Assembly (NCBI GenBank): GCA_003971905.1
Contig: RSEE01000118.1
Location: forward strand, 62,001 to 126,000
From: Moniliella sp. 'wahieum'
Lineage: Eukaryota; Basidiomycota; Moniliellomycetes; Moniliellales; Moniliellaceae
Direction: 5' to 3'
DNA: 64,000 nt
Below, one piece after another: positions 56,381-64,000 of this stretch. Below the pieces are notes generated by a model. It saw nothing but the letters and a program-made list of their open reading frames with translations. It was not told the origin of the DNA and ran no database searches. The first letter of the stretch is position 1, and each line of letters starts with the position of its first letter. Position numbers and translations under genes: made by a program.

Positions 56381-56475
56381 TGACTTCGCCCGGGATCGAA
56401 CCGAGGACCTTATCCGTTAACTCAGGCACAGGGCCGCTGTTAAGGATACGTGATAACCAACTACACCACGATGCC
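56381..56475 (-). tRNA. tRNA-Val(AAC) with intron, copy 1
   Basis: 5' GGCATCG pairs with 3' CGAAGTC except for an A4-A69 mismatch. The D arm GTGTAGTTGGTTATCAC, anticodon stem TATCC/GGATA and T arm CTCGG-TTCGATC-CCGGG are all good. Anticodon AAC is at 56439-56441 (read on the minus strand). A 21-nt intron (56417-56437) follows position 37. A T5 run after the 3' end can terminate Pol III. The body strongly resembles yeast tRNA-Val(AAC). An inverted second copy is at 62128-62220. Confidence 0.88.
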
Positions 56476-56917
56476 TTATGCGTAGGCTTGTACACGGTAC
56501 ATCCACACCATGTCTATAACGCCATGGGCGCCCGCTCTCGCCTTACCTACCCCAGAACCTCGATCCGACGCCAGGCAGATTCCACTCCATGGTGAGGCCA
56601 AGAAGCGACTCGAGTCTGGGCCGGACCGTAGGTTGGGTATCTGGTCACAGGTGAGGTGCAAAGCCAGTACTTGTGCCAGCTCAGTTCCAACCCCGACCGC
56701 CGACCTCGGCCTAGAATGCTCCCATGCGCTACCCTACAACAGACTTTTTTTGTATCGGAGGAACAGCTCGGCTACGATGAGACGACCAATCCGAATCGAG
56801 ATCGGGAAGTTGATCCTGAGCATACCATGGCTTGCCTCGAGGGGCCGAGCGCGTTTGCGCGGCCTTCGCTCTAAGCAAGGGGGCTACGAATGCGGGGGTG
56901 GTCTGCGTGGTTCCAAG
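56476..56917. other. Intergenic region
   Basis: Between tRNA-Val and the dioxygenase 3' end. Short open frames only; no gene recognised. Confidence 0.45.
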
Positions 56918-58582
56918 TCAAGTCTGGGCGGCGCGGGCAGCTTCGAGGCGGCTGCGCAGGACGCGGTAGGTGGACCAGACAGCGTCACCTTCGACGTAGG
57001 TGCCCTTGAGCCAGCGTTTGGTCTCCCCTCGGCGGCTTGGGTCTGGTCCCAGTCGAACCCGGTGCGGGAGTGGAGCACACGGCGGTTGTCAAACACCACA
57101 CAGTCGCCCGGCTGCATTTGGTAGCGGAAGTGGAAGCGAGCGTCGTGGGTCAGGTCGGCAAAGTGCTGCAGCGCACGACGGAAGGCTGGGTCGTCGCTGC
57201 CGGTGGGCGTGCCGAGGCCCGGGAAGATTGGCAGGGCGCCTGGAACGGAGGCGAGTAGTTGATCGCGGCCAGACGCGGCATGGACCCGCTCGCAGGCGTG
57301 GTACTGCTGGAGCTGCCAGCCATACCGCCTTCGGGGTGGGCGAGCTCAAGAGTCGGATGCGCATAGCGGTAGTACCGGCCATCGTTCTGGTAGTGGAACG
57401 TGACGGGCACCTTGGTCAGCAGGTCAAAGTCGGTCGGCGAACGCTGGTACAGTTCCTGCGCCACCGCAAACCCATCCACAAACAGACTTTCCCCGCCATG
57501 CACCTCGTTCTTGAGCATGTGCAATAACTGGAACCGGGGCGGGTTGGCAAAGTAGCACAGGTCGGCATGGAAACCCAAATCAGCATTGGTGTAGGCAACG
57601 TTGAGCGAGTTGCGCACACTGCGCACGTCCCACAGATGCGTGCCGTAAAACGTCGCACGGATCTCACCCAACGTGCGCGCAACGTGGTACAGCATGGCTA
57701 CCTCCGACTCACTCGCTCCTGTCGACTTGCCTGTCGGCGCCGGGTTGGCCGGCACAGACGCCTTGGGCCCGACGGGAACGTTCTGGAAAAAGGCAAATCC
57801 ATCGTGCAGCAACGAGAAGACCAAGCGATAAAGCGCTTCCAGCCGTGCTACACCCTCGGGCGAGTCGGGTCGGGGACAGGGGATCATGGTAGAAGCATAT
57901 TCCTTGTCGAGATCAGGCGAGACGATGGTACGCCAGTCGGCAAAGAGGGGGCCCGCGGCAGGCGGAGAGGGGAGAGGAGCCGGGCGCCCGACACGGAGCG
58001 CATCCTTGGCTGGCCGGTTGTGGCCCAAGGATGCAGCGGTCCAAGGCTGGGCAAGCCCAAGCACGTCGCTGTGCCACGAGTCGTACGCTTCGGGGCTGGT
58101 GTGAGCGAGGAGCCAGGCCAGGGGGATACGAACCTGGCGTGGGGCGGCGGATGCGGAGGCGAGCGGAGGATGGTTGCAGAACTTGACGCTAAACTCATTC
58201 TGAGGCTGGACGGCCGGGTCAAAGGTCAGGAGCAGGTCGGAGCCCTCGACGCGGGGCACACTGGCCAGGGGTTGGTGTGTGGGTTGGCGCGGCGGGCAAG
58301 GGCGGCCCAGTTGTCGGAGCTGTGGAGGAACTTTTGCTTGTTGCTCACGTGCACGCTCTGCTCGCCCTGGTCCGAGTCGAGGAGCCAGGCAAAGGAGACA
58401 AGCGTGGCGGCGCGGCTGGGGGCGGAGACAAGGAGGCCGTCGGCGGTGGGGGCCAGCTCCAGCGACGCGCCCCCGGGCAGCGGCAGCTTGAAGGGGGAGG
58501 AGGCCGGGGCGGAGGCAAAGGAGCGGGCAGGAGCGGCGAGGAGGGGGCGCGGGAGGCGGGCAAGGCGGGGGAGGACAAACAT
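56918..58582 (-). CDS. Gamma-butyrobetaine / trimethyllysine dioxygenase-like protein
   Basis: An Fe(II)/2-oxoglutarate dioxygenase of the TauD clan, family of the two hydroxylases of carnitine synthesis. The start MFVLPRLARLPRPLLAAPA with RSFASAPASS is a good mitochondrial presequence. The N-terminal zinc-type domain region reads FAWLLDSDQGEQSVHVSN. The catalytic half has FADWRTIVSPDLDKEYAST, LLHDGFAFFQNVPVG, the metal motif GFHADLCYFANPPRFQLLHM (His-x-Asp, about 57570) and HGGESLFVDGFAVAQEL. The distal His is in VVFDNRRVLHSRTGFDW, with the 2-oxoglutarate-binding Arg close after. The tail ends AARAAQT. Presence of a presequence favours trimethyllysine dioxygenase (mitochondrial), but domain wording does not settle which. 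Frame changes lie near 58260, 57225 and 57040. It is divergent from the Zn2Cys6 gene, 445 bp apart. Confidence 0.85.
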
Positions 58583-59027
58583 GGGGCGGGGCGCGAGGGG
58601 GGGGGATGGAGGAGGCGGCGGGAGAGGAAGCTGGGTTTTGCCGTACCGCCCTAATACCTTCCTACCCTGCCGCGCCGACCCGCCGGCATGTGCGTGTGGG
58701 GCAAAAGACGCATGGGAGCAGAGCGCAACGATAGCCGGTCGCCGGACGCCCTGCCGGCCCGCTGGCGCGCTCGCATTCCGGCCAGAGTGCAAGACAGGCC
58801 GTGGGCGGAAGCGGTGCAATGGATGGGCGGAAGGACGGGCGGAAGGACGGGCGTCTGCTTCGCAAGGCGCGTGCGCATCTCCGAGCCATGTCCGGCTGAG
58901 CAGCGCCGAGGCTGCTGCGGGCGGGTGGCGGACATGGGGAGGCGCCACCGCCACCGGCCACCAGTCACCGGTGCTCCGCTGGGGGCCCCCGGCGCCACCA
59001 GCTATTAACTGCTGCCTTCTCCGCACA
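58583..59027. promoter_or_regulatory. Shared divergent promoter of the dioxygenase and the Zn2Cys6 factor
   Basis: About 445 bp between the two start codons. It contains tandem GGGCGGAAGGAC words near 58827-58850 and several CCGGCC/CGG words, which are typical half-sites for Zn2Cys6 proteins but also common in this GC-rich DNA. Confidence 0.45.
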
Positions 59028-61880
59028 ATGTCCGATGCGTCCGCCATGCCATCGCCCCCGCCCCCGCCTCCTCTGCGCCGCCCCCGCCGCCGCCGCGCGC
59101 AGCTGGCCTGCGACTACTGCCGCGCAAGCAAGATCAAGTGCGTCCCACCGCCTTGCTCCTCCCGCCCCGCCCCGCTAACCCTCCCCCAGATGTGACCGCC
59201 AGGACCCCATCTGCTCCGCCTGTAAACTGCGCGACATCCCCCCGGACCAATGCGTCCGCACCGGCACCGTCACCATCCGCCGCAGCAAGCCCCGCCCCCC
59301 ACCCTCCGCTCCACCTCCCGACCCCGCCTCCACCTCCGCCTCCGCCTATCTTCCCACCACCTTGAGTCTCGCGGCGGGCTGGACGACCTGGCACGCGTGG
59401 CTGTCGCCACGTCCCAGTGGGGGCCCAGCTCGCTGTCTGCCACCTCCTTCTCTGATCCACGCCTGGCACCCTTGGGCCGTGCGCCGTCAGCGACGCCCGT
59501 TTTGCAAGGTGGCTCCGCCTCCTCCTCCTCCGCAACTGCCGCCAGTGCCGATCTTGCGGGTGGCGCGCGCCCCCTGGCGTCTGCGACGACCCTCGGCTCC
59601 GTCGCTTCTCCGCCTGCGGCCGAGGGCTCGCCTGCGGCCCTCATCGCCTCGGCGCTCAACCTCTTACCCCCGAGCAAGGAGCAGGCGGTCAACATGCTCG
59701 GCATTTACCAAAGCCACTTTTATCCCGTCAATCCCATCTACAACCACCGCACCATGTTCGCCCGCCTGGATACGCTCTACCGCCACGGCCTAGGGCTGTG
59801 TTTGGCCGACCAGCCCTTCTGGCTTGCCTACCTCGCTTGGATCTGCGCCGTGACGTCTACCGTCTACGACCTGTCTCCCCCCACGCGCCTGGCCATCTGG
59901 GGCATCGTCGACGATACCTCTGAAAACACTGGCGTCGCCCAGCGTCTCGCCCAGGCCGGCATTGATTGTTTCCATGCGTCCCAGGCGATGACCGACCGCG
60001 GTCCGGGCGGACTGTCGGCCGCAACTGTCTTGCTGCGGATCCAAGCCGGCTTGCTGATCGTCATTGGCTCCTCGTTGAGCGGGTGGCCGGCGGGCCATCC
60101 GGCGATTCTGGATGCGTGCGTGCGCGCAGCGCGGCAACAAGGGTTTGATCGGATGGGCAAGGTGTCGCAAGGTGCGCAGACGCTGGATCGGTACGAACAG
60201 GCGTCGGTGTGGTTGGCGCTGTGCGCGCAAGATTGGACCGCGGCGCCGTATGGCTCCTACACGCTCTACCCAGGCACGTTTACCACCGAGTGGGACGTCA
60301 AGTTGCAAGATGTGCTGTCGCCCGAGTATTTCGCGGCTCGCGTGCCCATGATGGAACAAGATGTGGATGCCGAGATGGTAGGGCGCATGTGCATCTGGCC
60401 GTATTACCTCGCTCTGGCGGACTTGACGCGCCAATTGTGTGATTTGGGCGTGCACGACGCCAAACGGCGGAGCCATCTGGCGTATGCGACAGTGATTGAG
60501 TACGACAAGAAAATCCAAGCCGAGGTGGATCGACGACCGGGATACCTTTGCATTGAAACCAAAAAAGCCGACCGATCGTCGTTGGAAAGGCAGATGCTTG
60601 ATCGTCTTCCGTTTCTGCTGTGTCAAGGGGCGTTGCTTCGTGTACGAGCCAAGTCGTTGCTTCTTTCTCTGCATATGCCGTATCTTCTGAACGGATATGG
60701 CAAGGCAAACAACACGACCTACCCTGTGCAACTGTACGGCCAGCAGGCGACCAATCTTGACACTGCCTATGACCAGTTTTTCCTCGAGGGCAAGGCGCCC
60801 GAATCGTTTTCAGTGTGGCGCTCGGTGACCAGTGCTCGGATGCTGATTTATGGCATGCAGCGCTGCTATACCCACGGGTTTAGTACGTCTCCTTTCTTGT
60901 TGTTCGCTTGTGCGATTGCCTATCTTCCTCTTCGCCAGGGAAAGAGACTAACGTGCTTGTGGTTGTGAACCAGACATGATCCGTTCTTGGGGGTATCGCC
61001 ATGCGTTGTTCAACAGTGGCCTGGTGTTCATCTTTGACTTGCTCTGGCGCACCTCGTGCCACATCTCGTTTCCTGTCATTGACTCGATCAGCCGTTCCTT
61101 CTCCAAATTTGGCAACAGCATCGACGACCAACTGGCCTTTTTGATTGATCTGCTGGACAATCTGAGTTACCGTCGTGGCCATGTTCGCAACACGCGCTGG
61201 CAGCTCGAGCTCGCTCCCCAAGCGCCACAGGAAGGCAGGGAGGCCGCACCCATCCGCCCGATGGAGCAGGACCCGCGCGCTGCTTCGCTCAACTTATCGG
61301 GCGAGCGATTGGAACGGCTGCTGGTCCTGGCCATGCGCCGGCATCGCCAGCATGGCGATGGCCAGGCCTCGGTCGAACCGTACATTGAACGCTACTCCTC
61401 CGATATGGTCGGCCACCTGTATGGCGGGGGCATGACGCAGGATGCTGGGGTTGTGACGGGGGTCTCGACTGCGTCGACAAGGGCTCAGCACCCCCTCGTT
61501 CCACTGACGCCAATGGCAATGGCAATGGCCGTGGTGGCGAGCCAGTAGGCGCAATGGCTGGCATCGCACCTTCCCCGTACCCCGTCTCGGCTGCCCAGGA
61601 GGCAGGTGCCACCGCGCGTCCCCCAGCACTTCCACCCCGGGGACACGCACGCCGTTGCGGATGCCGCGCTCCCCCACTTGCCGACCAAAGTGGTGTGCCG
61701 CTGGACCCAACTGCCGAGACGGAGGTGGACCCGCTGACGACTGCCTTCCTGAGCCGCTTGGTCCAGACCGCCGGGGACTCGTCGGGGTTGCCGATTGAAG
61801 CCATCTTGGCGGACCCGCTGTGGCTCAATCCGTTCGAACTGGGGCTTGTGCCTTCGACGACGCTGCCGAGCAGTCTGTAG
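59028..61880 (+). CDS. Zn2Cys6 fungal transcription factor
   Basis: A nuclear regulator. It starts MSDASAMPSPPPPPPLRR, with a basic Arg run. The binuclear cluster is ACDYCRASKIK, a 59-nt intron (at about 59139-59190), then CDRQDPICSACKLRD and QCV, giving all six Cys. A Ser/Ala-rich linker leads to the middle homology (fungal_trans) domain: KEQAVNMLGIYQSHFYPVNP, IYNHRTMFARLDTLYRHG, HPAILDACVRAARQQGFDRM and YEQASVWLALCAQDWTAAP. A second intron is 60883-60973. The C-terminal part is helical (LDNLSYRRGHVRNTRWQLEL) and then Ala/Pro-rich, ending STTLPSSL. It reads in one frame for most of its length; frame changes are seen near 59350 and 61500. Its target genes are unknown; the divergent neighbour is a candidate. 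Confidence 0.9.
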
Positions 61881-62127
61881 CGAGCTCATGGCCTCTGCTC
61901 GCCCAGCGCTTTGGTGGTTGATGTGCACGATATGATCCTAGTGCTCCCACACCCACACCAGGCGCATCGTCTTTGCGTTTTAACGATCCACGAGTTTAGA
62001 CCTTGGGCTCCTGAGTTCCGAGTCCCTAGACGGCGAATCTAACTGGACATCCATTCACTCATGTACACTTCCCCACACCAAGGGCTGGAAGGGCATTGAA
62101 AGAGCCTTATCCTTCATCAGGACAGAT
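61881..62127. other. Short intergenic region
   Basis: Zn2Cys6 gene 3' flank and tRNA-Val 5' flank. Nothing recognised. Confidence 0.4.
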
Positions 62128-62220
62128 GGCATCGTGGTGTAGTTGGTTATCACGTATCCTTAACAGTGGCCCTGTGCCGGTTAACGGATAAGGTCCTCGG
62201 TTCGATCCCGGGCGAAGTCA
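62128..62220 (+). tRNA. tRNA-Val(AAC) with intron, copy 2
   Basis: Exonic sequence is the same as copy 1 at 56381-56475, including the A4-A69 acceptor mismatch, but on the other strand. Anticodon AAC is at 62162-62164. The intron is 19 nt (62166-62184), two nucleotides shorter than in copy 1 and partly different. A T6 run at 62222-62227 is a good Pol III terminator. Confidence 0.9.
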
Positions 62221-62388
62221 CTTTTTTGGCCGGCAAAATGCATGTCGCGCAGCTAGCGATGTGCGTGGTTAGAAGAGGCCGCTGTCTAAGGCAATGATCG
62301 ATAGCCTGGAAGAACCTGTGTGCCCTGGTATGTTTGGCATTGCGATGGATTCAAGGCGTGGCGCCAGGTGTGGGATCGTTGACGAAGA

Positions 62389-64000
62389 TTAAGCCAACTG
62401 GGCAATGGTAAAGTAACCCATGATGGTGGAAAAGAGGCGGAGCCTGCGCAAGCGGTCGGAGAAGAGGTCGCTTGGGCTGACGCCGTCCTCGGAGGTGGAG
62501 CCCATCTGGGCCTGCAGCGCTTTGTCCAGCCACGGCGGCGGTGGGACAAAGGGCAAGAGGCAGTCGGTGGTAGATTCGTTGGCGCGTTCCAGTTCGGCGA
62601 CAGCCTTTTCGGATTGCACGCCTTCGCCCCTCTTGGCTGCCCATTCGGCTTTTGTCGTGCGGTGACAAAGTGGCGGTGGTGAGTGAGGCTAAAGGGCGCT
62701 GCCTCGATGGCTAGAACGCTGTACCGTTGGCCATCAAACGTCATGTTGCGCGCCGAACGGAGCACCTCCTTGGCCACTTCCACCCCGACCGATTGCACCA
62801 AGGTATCGAACCGCACGTCGGACAGAAACGAGCGGAGGGTATCCGTGTGGGTGGAAACGCGCGAGATGGCTGCCACGCTGGTTTCAAACGTCGGCACGTC
62901 CGCCGGCACAGCAAGGTTGTAACGGCCGGGCTCTGCATAAAAAACCCGCTCCCTCTTGCCCGGTGTGCGCGCCAAGGGCAACGTCCTGTTCAGACTCGAC
63001 GTCGTGGGCTCAATCAGCAGCGCCACCCCACCCCACCCACACTCTCGGCCGCACCGGGATCAATGTCGGTCGGGCGCCGGTCCAGCCGACGTTGTCGTCG
63101 GTTGCTTCGTTCGACAATCAAGTTTTTCAACCGAACGTCCGGCCCGGCCGGCTGGGCCGCCCGGCCGCGCGGAGACAAGTTGGACCGGCCCGCAGTAATC
63201 TCGGCGAGGCGTTGGCTGACCTTGGCCAATTCTTGGGGCACGATGCCCAGGCTGCCTGGCCGGAGCCAGTTGGGCCGAGCGTCCTGCGCGGACCAAGGTG
63301 ACTTTTCAAGCGGAATGGAGCGCATGCCCAGCGCAAATTGCTTCGGATCCTGCGGGGAGAGGGTGACAAACGCTTCGCGAAACTCGCCGCCATCGCGTGC
63401 AGCTAGGCGAACGGGAAGACCAGAAAGGTAGTCCTGGGCAAAGACCATGGTCCAGTACTCGGCGTGAGAGGAACCTCGTCGAGGGAACTAAACCATTGAA
63501 TATACAATTCGTGTCGTTGCGGTGGCGGCATGATCTGTCCCGGCTCGATCAGCACCAGTTTGCGGCCCCAGGAATCGGTCACGCGGCGCAGGTTGGACGC
63601 CCTGGCTTGCCTTCGGGCGGGATTGGGCTCGACCAGCTGAATCATCCGCAGCGACGATTCCAGCGAGTCAAACGTGCCACACGTCATCACCACCAGTTCC
63701 GGCAGCACCGATTCGTCCGGGAAGGGAAATACAAGGCGGGAACCGAGGCCAACGGGCTCGCCTCGGTCGGAGCAGCGAATGCGATAGGAAAGGTTGTTCA
63801 AGCTGAAAAAAAGGCTATCGACATGGCAAGAGCAACGGGTCCATACGTGTCGGACGACCAATCCCTCTGGAGGGCAGTGTCGGAAAGATCGCCGGTATGC
63901 CAGCCCACCGCTCGAGGGAGCGCGTCGTTGATGGTCTGCATGAATCGATCGACGGGCATCGGGCCATCGGTACGAATCATTCTGAGAAGCTCTGCATTGA
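62389..64000 (-). CDS. MidA/NDUFAF7-like SAM-dependent methyltransferase (partial, 5' end outside the window)
   Basis: NDUFAF7 methylates an Arg of complex I subunit NDUFS2 in mitochondria. The part nearest the window edge reads MIRTDGPMPVDRFMQTIN, the family's N-terminal I-R-x-x-G-P-M/I-x-V-x-x-F/YM block. Then come LPELVVMTCGTFDSLESSL and MIQLVEPNPARRQARAS, aligning with the SAM-binding strand and the HLVE segment, and WFSSLDEVP. After that FAQDYLSGLPVRLAARDG, GEFREAFVTLSP, IVPQELAKVSQRLAEITA and GGVALLIEP follow the family order. The glycine-rich SAM loop looks degenerate. The C-terminal third (VQSVGVEVAKEVLRSARN and SDRLRRLRLFSTIMGYFT) is not a clear match. Frame changes lie near 63820, 63440, 63020 and 62650. 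Fungi that lack complex I often lack this gene; its presence suggests complex I is retained. Confidence 0.55.

Noticed and set aside
1-64000. Programmed ribosomal frameshifting as the explanation for frame changes
   Set aside because: The sites share no slippery motif, run in both directions, and number several per gene.

Overview
This is a 64 kb piece of a fungal nuclear genome, most likely a basidiomycete. It is GC-rich by eye. Short genes lie on both strands, and most introns are about 58-157 nt with GTACGT or GTGAGT donors and some TACTAAC-like branch sites. A STE7-type MAP kinase kinase, a Zn2Cys6 regulator and intron-bearing tRNA genes also point to a fungus. I cannot place the genus. 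Dispersed CTGAGTACTGAG-like and AAGCTTGA repeats fill the intergenic DNA. No bacterial operon, phage or CRISPR feature was seen.

Layout, left to right. 1-5 kb: repeat-rich DNA, then a divergent pair, an alpha/beta hydrolase (-) and a hotdog thioesterase (+). 5-10.4 kb: a proline/serine-rich coding-like stretch (-) and a small ORF, neither identified. 10.6-14 kb: NAA25/MDM20, the NatB auxiliary subunit (+). 14.2-17.5 kb: DRE2 (-) and hexokinase (-). 17.5-20.7 kb: no recognisable gene. 20.7-28.1 kb: V-ATPase subunit e (-), RNA polymerase I largest subunit A190 (+) and mitochondrial ATP synthase subunit d (-). 28.5-32 kb: a TMEM41/TVP38-type VTT-domain membrane protein (+) and a disordered unknown (-). 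33.4-39 kb: CTP synthase (-) divergent from the SMC5/6 SUMO ligase NSE2 (+), then pantothenate synthetase (-). 39.7-45.3 kb: mitochondrial helicase SUV3 (+) running into unidentified coding sequence, then TAH18 (-). 45.3-49 kb: an AT-richer gene desert with a diverged direct repeat. 49-54 kb: STE7-type MAPKK (+), ribosomal protein eS21 (-), tRNA-Arg(UCU) and a small UBA-like protein (+). 54-64 kb: an RBM25/Snu71-like splicing factor (-), two inverted tRNA-Val(AAC) genes flanking a carnitine-type dioxygenase (-) and a Zn2Cys6 factor (+), and a partial MidA/NDUFAF7-like methyltransferase (-) cut by the window end.

Functionally this is mostly a housekeeping neighbourhood. DRE2 and TAH18, the two halves of the cytosolic Fe-S electron-transfer complex, both occur here 28 kb apart. 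Mitochondrial functions recur (ATP7, SUV3, a probable NDUFAF7, a dioxygenase with a presequence). Most conserved genes change reading frame at single-base steps with no intron to explain it. I read these as consensus indels in a long-read assembly rather than real mutations, so protein entries are pieced together by homology across frames and exact ends are less certain where noted. I found no convincing previously undescribed system. The best leads are the foreign C-terminal extension of SUV3, the large repeat-bearing eS21 intron, the double-hairpin at 4.9 kb and the unidentified stretch at 5.9-9.2 kb.
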